Shown piece by piece: positions 16,548-24,100 of a stretch of 42,472 nt of DNA. The position numbers and the translations under genes are program-made. This stretch comes from a virus. The notes beneath the pieces are model-generated. The model saw only the letters and a program-made list of their open reading frames with translations. It was not told the origin of the DNA and did not search any database. The stretch spans positions 1-42,472 of the IMG/VR virus record IMGVR_UViG_3300010392_005364; one strand, given 5' to 3'. Positions within the stretch are counted from its first letter, which is position 1; the number at the start of each line of letters is the position of its first letter.

Positions 16548-17678
16548 TTAACTTGCGTCCCATTGGACGACGTCAACGCTGACGTCAAACCTGATAATTG
16601 TCTTAGCGTTTAGGAATTCAGTAATGGGTATTACTTGTCCAACGCTGTCGGTTTCTTCCGGTGACCCCACGCCGATTTCGATAGGGTTCACCACCTGAAC
16701 GGGGTCCACGTTATCGGATTCTTCGGGAGTGCCTACATCGACCGCACCGGGGGCGTCCACTGTCACCGGATCAACACTATCCGTTTCACCGGGCGAACCG
16801 ACACCAATCACGACTCCCGCATCAATAGACGGGGTCACAGAATCAACCGAATCGGACTCTGACGGGGTGCCTACCGCGACATTTGAGTTTGTCCCGTTGT
16901 CGATACCTACAGCATCAACAGAATCCGTTTCACCCGGACTACCGACATTAATCTGCTCTGCTGGGGCTTCAAACGTTTCTGTCACATAGTCAGACCAGAC
17001 CCCATCATACAAAGCATATTGCACCGTACCGCTTGCGCTAAGGGTGTACGTCCCGTCTGTGACATCAATATCGATGCCGGGATCAATATCTTTGATGTGC
17101 CCGTAGTTACCCACTTGCACGCTGTCGTCCGCATAGATACCCGCCGGATCGATGCTCGCAATCTGACCGTATTGCTCACCATCCTTCGGTCCAATGGGTA
17201 TATCAAACTCGACGGTTTCTGCGCCACTGGTGACAGTGAACGTGATCGCCGTGTTATAGGTCAGTGTCTTGTCACCGAATAACGGCGGCTCCGGCGCATA
17301 GAAACCGATTAACCCGCCATTGTTTGATTCGATGGGCACGGTCCCGGCCGAACATGAAAGGGTTTCTGACCCGTCACCGTTACCCACTCTAATGACAACA
17401 AGATCACCGGCTTTGATATTAGCATCAGGGCCAGCAATCAATACAAAATCACTGCTGATCGGTTCAACGTTATCCGTTTCATCCGGCCCCCCAACATTAA
17501 TCGAATCCGTGGGGGTAACCGATTCAACGCTGTCCGATTCGGTAGGTGTACCGACATTAAAATTAACGTCAACAACCGCCCCATCAACGATAGTCACCGT
17601 TGCATTCCGGGTGACCGTCAACCCATCATCACGGGTTGCAGTAATCGAAACAGGATAGGTGCCAGCAGCCAAAGCCAT
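16548..17678 (-). CDS. Secondary structural protein with seven VGxPxETDSV repeats, 376 aa
   Basis: ATG at 17678 overlaps the preceding stop (TAATG). It begins MALAAGTYPVSITATRDDG, an Ig/CNA-B-like beta segment, followed by repeated acidic motifs of the form NVGTPTESDSVESV. I count seven, two near residues 45-75 and five between about 240 and 355, separated by beta-rich blocks. No signal peptide or membrane segment is seen. The same motif recurs in the gene at 19855-21378, so the two are related parts of one system. Similar short 'ETD' repeats are known in phage fibre proteins; here they probably form Ca-binding or stalk-like repeats (inference). Confidence 0.7.
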   Translation of the reverse strand: MALAAGTYPVSITATRDDGLTVTRNATVTIVDGAVVDVNFNVGTPTESDSVESVTPTDSINVGGPDETDNVEPISSDFVLIAGPDANIKAGDLVVIRVGNGDGSETLSCSAGTVPIESNNGGLIGFYAPEPPLFGDKTLTYNTAITFTVTSGAETVEFDIPIGPKDGEQYGQIASIDPAGIYADDSVQVGNYGHIKDIDPGIDIDVTDGTYTLSASGTVQYALYDGVWSDYVTETFEAPAEQINVGSPGETDSVDAVGIDNGTNSNVAVGTPSESDSVDSVTPSIDAGVVIGVGSPGETDSVDPVTVDAPGAVDVGTPEESDNVDPVQVVNPIEIGVGSPEETDSVGQVIPITEFLNAKTIIRFDVSVDVVQWDAS

Positions 17679-18082
17679 TACGCTTGTCTCCACTCGTATT
17701 CGATTTGTGCGATGACCACCGTTGCATCCAGTGGGTAATCCATATTCGTCACTTGATCCGATACCAGCAACAATCTCGTATCATCGTACACTGCCACCCA
17801 AGCGTCCGCCGAACCGGCAGTGACCGGGACTTGCACCGTTGAGTTGAATTCAAATTGTGGGATAACGACTTTCCGTGACTTCGTATTGATCCCGTTAGCG
17901 AGCGTGATCTGTCCATCAGACAACGTTTCTTCCAACGAGATACGATTACCACCGGAGCCAGCTAGGTTTACACAGTCAGCGCGTGACACCGGTTTGGTTT
18001 GACAGATCGCATATTTCAGATCACGGCCTACCAGCACACCCATACCGTTGTCGATAACATACGCTGTGATTTCTGTTGTCAT
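17678..18082 (-). CDS. Hypothetical accessory-block protein, 134 aa
   Basis: It begins MTTEITAYVIDNGMGVLVGRDLKYAICQT and is predicted almost entirely beta, with no signal peptide. A clear ribosome binding site (AGGTGAC) precedes the ATG at 18082. It lies between the subtilase and the VGxPxETDSV-repeat protein and overlaps the latter's start. No family is recognised. From context it is a small virion-surface or fibre component, or a partner of the subtilase. Confidence 0.6.
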   Translation of the reverse strand: MTTEITAYVIDNGMGVLVGRDLKYAICQTKPVSRADCVNLAGSGGNRISLEETLSDGQITLANGINTKSRKVVIPQFEFNSTVQVPVTAGSADAWVAVYDDTRLLLVSDQVTNMDYPLDATVVIAQIEYEWRQA

Positions 18083-18089
18083 AAGTCAC

Positions 18090-19322
18090 CTATGGGAGTG
18101 GTTGAGTTTCGCCTATTGGCACAAGACCGGATATTTCTTCAAATTCAATATACGGGTCGAGATAAAGCATTCGGTTATTGTTATTGGCCGACGCAGCGCC
18201 ATTCATTGACTCCGTGAAGTCAATTGCCCCCTGAGTAGCATTAACAAGCAACTTGGCTTTAAGTGCCTGCACTTGTGCTCTACTGGTCAATCTTCTGTAG
18301 CCTTGCAGCATACACGCGAGCACACCAGCCGTATAAGGTGACCCAAAACTTGTACCGGATCGATTACCTGCGGGGGGTGTGGATTCTGAATATTGAGAAG
18401 GGGCATAAATATCTACCTGTTGGCCATAACTAGTGCCGTATCGACGATCATAGAACATCGTATCGTTCATAGCCGTACCGCCTACAGCCACACAATCATC
18501 AACTCCAGTTGCAGGCCAAAACTCCTCGAAATCCGTGTTGTTTCGGAAATTACCTGCGGCAAAACAGCAAATGATCCCTGCATCTATTAATGTATCAATC
18601 GCATCTAGCTCTGCTGTTGTCGCTCCTATGCCCCCATAGGAGCCATTAAACACAGCAGGTCTATCTAGCCCTGATCTACCTTGGTAATGGTTCAAAATAT
18701 CGTTGATTTCCGTCACTCTTGTAGCTGCATTGGTTGACCATAAAACATCCCAGATAGTTGCCTCTTTAGCGACTCCATAGCGCGCCCCTGCCGCACAGCC
18801 TGCAACATAATGCCCGTGACCGGTTGAGTAATTATCTGCAACACTACCATCTAAATTGAACGCTCGACCGGAAAAGTCATCCTCAGTTCCCCGTATTCCA
18901 GTGTCATAGATGTAAATATCCACACCCTGCCCAGTGCGGGCGTATTGGTAATCTGTGGAAATAATCTTTTCGGGGCGTTTTATGGACCAAGGGGCTTTTC
19001 GTCTACAAATTCGAGGAAGCGCCCAAGCATCACCTGTAATCTTATATGTGGTGGCGTCGAGGGAAATGTTTTGCACTGATACAGCACATAATTCGGCATC
19101 CTCATTGTCATCCTCAACAGATCGAACACTTGGGTGGCCTGCGAGGCTAAACGTTTGTGAGTCAACATCTTCCACGATATAGATATTCCTTAACGCGGTC
19201 ATCTGCTGAAATGCATAACCAGCACCATTTAAATCGTTCGCAAACGAATCAACATTCGAAGTCTTGTGCAACGTAACAATAATCACGGCTGGATTTGCTC
19301 CACAATTTCCATCGTTAACCAT
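18090..19322 (-). CDS. Subtilisin-like serine protease (S8, proteinase K type), 410 aa
   Basis: The catalytic set is complete: Asp140 (IYIYDTGIRG), His169 (GHGHYVAG), Asn258 (CFAAGN) and Ser325 (SGTSFGSPYTAG). The lead-in YQYARTGQGVDIYIYDTGIR strongly resembles proteinase K-type enzymes. Residues ~12-75 look like an I9 inhibitor prodomain, so it may be made as a self-inhibited zymogen. There is no signal peptide, so it would act in the cytoplasm, on assembling virions, or after lysis. Start: the ATG at 19322 overlaps the upstream gene by 40 nt; a GTG at 19286 (398 aa) would overlap that stop by only four bases with GGAG upstream. An S8 protease inside a phage structural operon is unusual. Confidence 0.9.
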   Translation of the reverse strand: MVNDGNCGANPAVIIVTLHKTSNVDSFANDLNGAGYAFQQMTALRNIYIVEDVDSQTFSLAGHPSVRSVEDDNEDAELCAVSVQNISLDATTYKITGDAWALPRICRRKAPWSIKRPEKIISTDYQYARTGQGVDIYIYDTGIRGTEDDFSGRAFNLDGSVADNYSTGHGHYVAGCAAGARYGVAKEATIWDVLWSTNAATRVTEINDILNHYQGRSGLDRPAVFNGSYGGIGATTAELDAIDTLIDAGIICCFAAGNFRNNTDFEEFWPATGVDDCVAVGGTAMNDTMFYDRRYGTSYGQQVDIYAPSQYSESTPPAGNRSGTSFGSPYTAGVLACMLQGYRRLTSRAQVQALKAKLLVNATQGAIDFTESMNGAASANNNNRMLYLDPYIEFEEISGLVPIGETQPLP

Positions 19323-19858
19323 GTTTCCGGAATCTTGACACTCGTACCCTGTGGGATGTCCGAGTAAAGCTCAAAATATTCAGTTCCAGTCACATCAATA
19401 ACATCCGTCAGTATCGGAATACCGCCGTTAAAATTCGCAAACGGGCCTAACTGGTGCCCTTCATCACTAGGTTGGGCTTCACCATTTTTCAGTATATCCA
19501 ACGTGATTGTCTGCGAAGTCATGGTATGGAACTTCCCATAAAAGCGAACTTTTGTAGCGTCAGCAGGTACATAAATGCGGGTAGGGTTTGCCCCGCTCCA
19601 CATGCTATCCGTATCTCTTTTGGATGTGTACCAAGACACAACACCTGGACCAAGTAACAACGCCCCCGCACCTTCATCGCCAGTAACCGTTACCCCACGA
19701 AAGGCTTCCTGCCTGCCTTGTACAACAGTCTGCCCGGTCATTAAAACCGCGAGCTGGTCAATTGTGATCGGGCCGGCAGAGGTGTAGATCACGTCGGAGC
19801 CGTTTGCAGTTCCTAACCCGACTCGTGCTTGCAATTCCGTTAAAGTTTCAATTGTCAT
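19283..19858 (-). CDS. Fibre-like beta protein, 191 aa
   Basis: It begins MTIETLTELQARVGLG and contains a jelly-roll-like segment (ARIYVPADATKVRFYGKFHT... ITLDILKNG style, about residues 90-135) and ends TWLTMEIVEQIQP. Such patterns occur in phage fibre tips and collagen-like or TNF-like trimeric domains. It has a good ribosome binding site (GAGGG) and overlaps the upstream repeat protein by four bases, so it is coupled to it. Probable virion-surface or adsorption protein; no exact family recognised. Confidence 0.6.
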   Translation of the reverse strand: MTIETLTELQARVGLGTANGSDVIYTSAGPITIDQLAVLMTGQTVVQGRQEAFRGVTVTGDEGAGALLLGPGVVSWYTSKRDTDSMWSGANPTRIYVPADATKVRFYGKFHTMTSQTITLDILKNGEAQPSDEGHQLGPFANFNGGIPILTDVIDVTGTEYFELYSDIPQGTSVKIPETWLTMEIVEQIQP

Positions 19859-21378
19859 GTTCTTATACCCTCGTCGCCATATAGCAGCTCTGAAGCATTC
19901 AATTTCAAAGCAACTGGTGTTTTTAATTCATCTGATTCTTCAAAACCTAGTTGATAACCATAGGGCGTATCGACGTACCAATTTCCGGCTATGTTCAAAG
20001 CTGTGTAGGTTTGCCCGTCGATTGTGAGTGATACGGTCGCATCGGCATCGCTCACGGTGCCGCTAAAATCCAGAACGTCATTGGCAGTCACTAAGTCATC
20101 AAAACCAATCCAGAAAATATCGGTTGCACCGCCTGAATCGACAGGCGAAAAATAGACGGGCGTTGCATGAGTCATGAAAGGTTGTGACCAGTCTGACCAC
20201 TCTGAGCGAATCGAGCCTGTACCGTTTTTACCCTGCACCCGGAACCTAAAAAATGTATGCGCCGCCAATGCCTCGGTTAATGTCGTTGCTTCGATGTCTT
20301 CAACCAGCGTCACTTGGTTGGTGAACAGATTCTCAATCTCTACATCAAACAGCGCCCCTTCAATTACCGGCGCATCACTGTCTACTTGAGCCGTGGCAGA
20401 CTCCACCGTGTCGGTTTCATTGGCTGAACCCACGCTAACCGTGTTATCGGGATCAATAGACGGGGTGACCGATTCAACAGCATCGGTTTCACCAGGTCCG
20501 CCAACACCAATTTCCTGGTTTGTACCGTTGTTCGCAGAGACAGAATCAACCGAATCGGTTTCGACTGGTGTACCGACATTCACCGTATTATCGGAATCAA
20601 TATTCGGGGCGACTGGATCAACACTATCCGTTTCACCGGGAGTGCCAACCCCTAATTCAATGTGTGCAGCCAGCACAGTTGTGAACGAAATATCGTCAGG
20701 GTAACCGGATTGTGCACCGGAATCAGACACACCCTCGACACTGACAAAATACTGCTTATCATCGATCAGATTAATCAGCGTTTCCGCCAGATCGGTTTCA
20801 CCATTGATATACGTGTAGGCCGGATCATCCACGGATCGGTAGCGAATATTAAAGCTGGTGGCAATTTCAACCGGGGCGACCTCAACATTGCGAATCTCGG
20901 TTGTTGTGTTGCCCCCGGAATCCGTGACAGAGTATTCGACCTCGTAAAAGCCTGCCGTATTAACGTCTACCGGATCATTAACAGAAATACTACCTGTCAG
21001 ATCACCGTCAACGTCATCGGACGCCGTTGCACCGGGATCAGTCCAAGTCCCGCCCACGGGGATGCGAATTGTTGAGGCACCCAGCAGCGTGATAACCGGT
21101 GGGTTATCCTGTACCGTGACAGAATCAACGCTGTCGTTCTCGCTGGGCGTCCCCACGCTGATTTCCAAATTGCCGGGGGGTGTTGAGAATGTAACAAGGG
21201 TTGACCACGGCGAGGGGTGACCCACACCGTTGATCATGTCTATACCCTGCACCTGTGCTTCGTAATCCAGATCCTGTGCAAACGTGGAAATCGTATCAGA
21301 CAACGCCGTAATGCCTGTCTCATACGTCCAGTCAGTTTCGCCGGTTTCACGGTAGCGGATCTGGTACTCTACAGTCAT
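19855..21378 (-). CDS. FN3/Ig-like protein with five VGxPxETDSV repeats, 507 aa
   Basis: Residues 1-75 are the C-terminal three quarters of an FN3 domain (VEYQIRYRETGETDW ... PSPWSTLVTFSTP). Then come one ETDSV-type repeat, a DUF5011/HYR-like Ig domain (about 95-165), a second FN3-like domain (about 170-235), four more ETDSV-type repeats (about 240-330) and a C-terminal beta region. The missing first FN3 strands are encoded in the same frame just upstream, before a TAA at 21384-21382. The ATG at 21378 has poor ribosome-binding-site spacing, so this may be the second half of one gene interrupted by a stop. Confidence 0.7.
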   Translation of the reverse strand: MTVEYQIRYRETGETDWTYETGITALSDTISTFAQDLDYEAQVQGIDMINGVGHPSPWSTLVTFSTPPGNLEISVGTPSENDSVDSVTVQDNPPVITLLGASTIRIPVGGTWTDPGATASDDVDGDLTGSISVNDPVDVNTAGFYEVEYSVTDSGGNTTTEIRNVEVAPVEIATSFNIRYRSVDDPAYTYINGETDLAETLINLIDDKQYFVSVEGVSDSGAQSGYPDDISFTTVLAAHIELGVGTPGETDSVDPVAPNIDSDNTVNVGTPVETDSVDSVSANNGTNQEIGVGGPGETDAVESVTPSIDPDNTVSVGSANETDTVESATAQVDSDAPVIEGALFDVEIENLFTNQVTLVEDIEATTLTEALAAHTFFRFRVQGKNGTGSIRSEWSDWSQPFMTHATPVYFSPVDSGGATDIFWIGFDDLVTANDVLDFSGTVSDADATVSLTIDGQTYTALNIAGNWYVDTPYGYQLGFEESDELKTPVALKLNASELLYGDEGIRT

Positions 21379-21381
21379 GCC

Positions 21382-22107
21382 TTAGCTCGCATCCCAACTG
21401 AAATCAGCAGAATTTGAGGTGATGTTTGTCACCTGTAGGTTTTGAGGCTGCGCCACAATGGGATCAGGCACTTGACCGAATGGCGCTACATCCCCATCTG
21501 TCGCTAAAGAGATAATGGAATAGCGCATTAAATCACTAGCATTTCTTTCCCCTAAACCCAAATAGCCTGGGTTTGTCGGGGTACTAACGGTCGCTTCGTA
21601 CTGCCAGCTTCCAGGTTCTGCTGCGGCGGGGTCATTGCCGACCGTGAACTGCCACATTTTCCCATAAATCTTATCCCCTTGAGCGCGGAAACGCATTGCG
21701 GTTGCGTTCGTCAGCGCCCATCCTGTCGGGGGCGAATTCACTTCTACGGACTGAGTAGCGCCAAGGATTTGAAACGTTGGGGTAGATGCACTGCCGGACA
21801 CGCGCAGACCTCTCGTATCACCCGTCCGGCGAGCGTGTGCTTCCAGATTGACCGCACTAACTCCAACTTCGCTAGACGTGAAATCCTGTATTAACAGTAT
21901 TTCCTGATTCAGCGTTTTGGCAAAGTCTTTGTAGTCAGCAACGTCATTAAGCCCTGTCCCGCCTGTCGCTTGCCAGATGTGTCGCCCATCGCCTAAATCA
22001 ACACACTCTAGGTCATAAGAGGGCCCAAAAGCGCCCCACATCGGGAACCCCACTGTAGATAAGAGAGTCCCGACGGGGTAATCGTTTGCATCAATAAATC
22101 GCTGCAT
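21382..22107 (-). CDS. Accessory-block structural protein ending in a truncated FN3 domain, 241 aa
   Basis: It begins MQRFIDANDYPVGTLLSTVG. A central LamG/jelly-roll-like part (about residues 70-190: WQFTVGNDPAAAEPGSWQYEATV, then GYLGLGERNASDLMRY) fits a carbohydrate- or surface-binding fold. It ends PQNLQVTNITSNSADFSWDAS, the first strands of an FN3 domain, and stops at TAA. The next two codons in frame lead directly into the rest of that FN3 domain in the downstream gene. The ribosome binding site AAGGGGCG precedes ATG 22107. Confidence 0.7.
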   Translation of the reverse strand: MQRFIDANDYPVGTLLSTVGFPMWGAFGPSYDLECVDLGDGRHIWQATGGTGLNDVADYKDFAKTLNQEILLIQDFTSSEVGVSAVNLEAHARRTGDTRGLRVSGSASTPTFQILGATQSVEVNSPPTGWALTNATAMRFRAQGDKIYGKMWQFTVGNDPAAAEPGSWQYEATVSTPTNPGYLGLGERNASDLMRYSIISLATDGDVAPFGQVPDPIVAQPQNLQVTNITSNSADFSWDAS

Positions 22108-22118
22108 GACAACGCCCC

Positions 22119-22673
22119 TTAGTTGGCGACAAAGGCCCCGGTGCTGGGCAAAATCGCAGTCAGGTTGTTGCCGTTCGTGGTCGTCGCAAAATCAACGTGC
22201 GCAATCGGGATCAGGTCAGAGTCCGTACCACCTGTCGTGTCGTTGTCGTAGGTGTACAGCATTTTAACTATGGTGTTATCCAGCGTGCCGCCTGCACTTG
22301 TGTAACTGGGGTCCGGCATGTCCGAATATTTGCGGTTGTTTGTGTCGTCAACCGTCGATCCGGTGATGTCGGAATCGGTATAAACGATGCGGGTATAGTT
22401 GGTGAAATCCGCTTCAGTGTTACCCCCAGCGGCCAGCAATGCCCCAACATCGTCGTAATCTTCCAACACCGCGTCAGCTTCAGCAGCTTTCAGCAAGATA
22501 ATGACAATGCCGGAATTCGCCGGATCGTTATTCGCCACACGGTCGAAGTATTCATTGCCTGCACCCTTAGCGACATTGAAAACCCCATCCCCGGCAAAGG
22601 CAGGGACTGAAAACGCAATGGCAACCGCCAGCGCGACCAAAGTGGTGGTGATTCGATTAAAAATTGACTTCAT
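22119..22673 (-). CDS. Sec-exported protein resembling a phage virion protein, 184 aa
   Basis: ATG at 22673 has GAGAGGGG upstream. Residues 1-27 form a textbook Sec signal peptide (basic start, TLVALAVAIAF core, AFA cleavage site before GDG). The mature part (VFNVAKGAGNEYFDRVANND..., then DDVGALLAAGG and DTTGGTDSDLIPIAHVDFATT) resembles a family of ~155-aa phage structural proteins that normally start at the VFNVAKG region without a signal peptide (recognition from memory). A signal peptide on such a protein is odd and suggests export to the periplasm or beyond. Confidence 0.7.
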   Translation of the reverse strand: MKSIFNRITTTLVALAVAIAFSVPAFAGDGVFNVAKGAGNEYFDRVANNDPANSGIVIILLKAAEADAVLEDYDDVGALLAAGGNTEADFTNYTRIVYTDSDITGSTVDDTNNRKYSDMPDPSYTSAGGTLDNTIVKMLYTYDNDTTGGTDSDLIPIAHVDFATTTNGNNLTAILPSTGAFVAN

Positions 22674-22687
22674 TTTTGTGTCCCCTC

Positions 22688-23104
22688 TCAAGGTACGGTT
22701 AAAGAAATATCATCGGAAAAATTCCCTTGCTGCCGGTCTGAATCGACGGTCGCAATACGGAATGTGTAGGCCCCTGCTGGCATCCCATAGAGTTGGAATT
22801 CGGTGCCCGGTGACACGGCTAATTGCACTGTGACCCCGCTGCCCCGCTCATACTGCAAAACGTAATAAAAGATTTCGTTTCGTGGTAGTGGTGAACTGTC
22901 TTCTCGCTGCGTTGGTGTGTCCCATGACAGATTGATCGTGTACAGTTCAATACATTTTGTCCCGCGCCGACCGTTGCCACAGTCCTGTGTGTAATCCTGC
23001 ATCCTGTGCGTTTTACCAACAGGCGATGCCGCCCACACCGGTAAAGCCAGCAAAGCGCACGTGATGAAAACGGCAATTAGAAGGCTGAATAGAAACGCTT
23101 TCAC
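22688..23104 (-). CDS. Exported FN3-domain protein, 138 aa
   Basis: The N-terminus (MKAFLFSLLIAVFITCALLALPVWAASP) is a Sec signal peptide, with cleavage likely after VWA. The mature ~112 residues form one FN3-like domain (INLSWDTPTQ, then FYYVLQYERG, then YTFRIATVDSDRQ ... ISLTVP) with a Cys pair near its start (DCGNGRRGTKC), able to form a disulfide outside the cytoplasm. It overlaps the upstream small gene by four bases. It may anchor or present partners at the cell surface; role unknown. Confidence 0.7.
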   Translation of the reverse strand: MKAFLFSLLIAVFITCALLALPVWAASPVGKTHRMQDYTQDCGNGRRGTKCIELYTINLSWDTPTQREDSSPLPRNEIFYYVLQYERGSGVTVQLAVSPGTEFQLYGMPAGAYTFRIATVDSDRQQGNFSDDISLTVP

Positions 23105-23250
23105 GTTCGCGCCCTCGCATAGCGGGTTTCGTGTTGCCGGGGTGATTCTTTGAACATGGCCCGGACGCGTTCCATATCGGGCAGATAGCCGTGACGCATC
23201 ACTTTCACGGGTTTATAAGTTTTCAGGAATTTTTCGAGTTTTGATTCCAT
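23101..23250 (-). CDS. Small basic hypothetical protein, 49 aa
   Basis: ATG at 23250 (MESKLEKFLKTYKPVKVM) has GGAAG upstream at normal spacing; a longer frame reaches 23316 but lies wholly inside the DUF1353-like gene. It overlaps that gene by 28 nt and the exported FN3 gene by four bases, so all three are coupled. It is basic and helical with a C-terminus rich in Arg. No family recognised. Confidence 0.5.
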   Translation of the reverse strand: MESKLEKFLKTYKPVKVMRHGYLPDMERVRAMFKESPRQHETRYARART

Positions 23251-23618
23251 CGCTTCCATCCACCTATGCGAACACCCCAAAACATCAGGTTCCGTTTCCA
23301 GATTGGCACCTGGCAATCTTTCATGGCATCTAAAAAAATCCGGTCACACTGTTCACGACTCAACATAAACAGTGACCCCATTTCACCCTGGCGGTCATAT
23401 AAAAAGTCATGAAGGGCTGCGGCTTTTCGGTGCCGTTCGTTCTGTGAAATCAACCACCGCAAACCCCTGGGGATAGATGCAAAATCCGTTTCAAACCCAA
23501 TTGGCACCCGGATTAGGTAGTCAAAGAAATGGTTAATTGCTGCCAGGTAATGCAATTCCGCCAACAAGCGAAATTTGCCACCTTCAATCACCCTGGTGTC
23601 CAGGTGTGTCAAAAACAT
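23223..23618 (-). CDS. DUF1353-family phage protein, 131 aa
   Basis: The sequence has the DUF1353 signature: VPIGFETDFASIPRGLRWLI, then RKAAALHDFLYDRQ, then a later FLDAMKDCQVPIWKRNLMFWGVRIGGW. The conserved Asp/Phe/His pattern (ETDFASIP, LHDFLY) is typical of this family of small phage proteins, which may be virion-associated or envelope-active; the function is not established. It lies next to the lipoprotein and holin-like genes and ends the backbone before the accessory block. Confidence 0.85.
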   Translation of the reverse strand: MFLTHLDTRVIEGGKFRLLAELHYLAAINHFFDYLIRVPIGFETDFASIPRGLRWLISQNERHRKAAALHDFLYDRQGEMGSLFMLSREQCDRIFLDAMKDCQVPIWKRNLMFWGVRIGGWKRWNQNSKNS

Positions 23619-23620
23619 TG

Positions 23621-24100
23621 TCAGTGGTCCAGGTAGATTTGCGCGGTTGAAATAACCGTTTCCAGGATCACCCGCAACGCCAACCGGGTGTCATCCGTCA
23701 ACACGGGTTCACGTTGATCAAATTTCCGGATTTCTTGTTCAACCAACATCATGATGTCCTGGATCAACAAACGATCCGTGGGGTTCAGTTCATCCCATTC
23801 AATAGACCGGTCAATAACCGCCATCAGCGTGTCCACGGTGGCCCTGGGTTCACCGTCCAGGTACAAAAGCGCCTTGGTGACCCGCACCTGGACCGCTTCC
23901 GCCCTGTCGCGTTCGTCTTCAATCGTGTCACCCGCTGCAATGTAGTGACCCACGGCTTGGCGGGTGGCGATATTTGCAAACACAGGGTTTTCGTTGACGT
24001 AATCACCCAGGGTTTCAAAGGTGGAACACCCTGACACGGCAAAAGTCAGGCATAAAAAAACCGCGATAAACGCGGCCTTAATCGTGGTCATGGTTTTCAT
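23621..24100 (-). CDS. Lysis-region lipoprotein, 159 aa
   Basis: The N-terminus has a Lys start, a hydrophobic core (AFIAVFLCLTFAV) and a lipobox VSGC (Cys at about residue 25), so the mature protein is an envelope lipoprotein. The rest is mostly helical and acidic, lacking a C-terminal membrane segment, so it is not a simple unimolecular spanin. It overlaps the holin-like gene (ATGA) and may be the outer-membrane partner in lysis. A terminator-like hairpin occupies its signal codons. Confidence 0.75.
   Translation of the reverse strand: MKTMTTIKAAFIAVFLCLTFAVSGCSTFETLGDYVNENPVFANIATRQAVGHYIAAGDTIEDERDRAEAVQVRVTKALLYLDGEPRATVDTLMAVIDRSIEWDELNPTDRLLIQDIMMLVEQEIRKFDQREPVLTDDTRLALRVILETVISTAQIYLDH
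24054..24075 (-). terminator. Terminator-like hairpin inside lipoprotein signal codons
   Basis: On the minus strand CCGCG pairs with CGCGG around TTTAT (six pairs if the flanking G:T is counted), followed by seven T and ATGCCTGA. It lies about 20 nt after the holin-like stop at 24097, where a terminator would be placed, but within the coding sequence of the overlapping lipoprotein gene. Confidence 0.6.
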
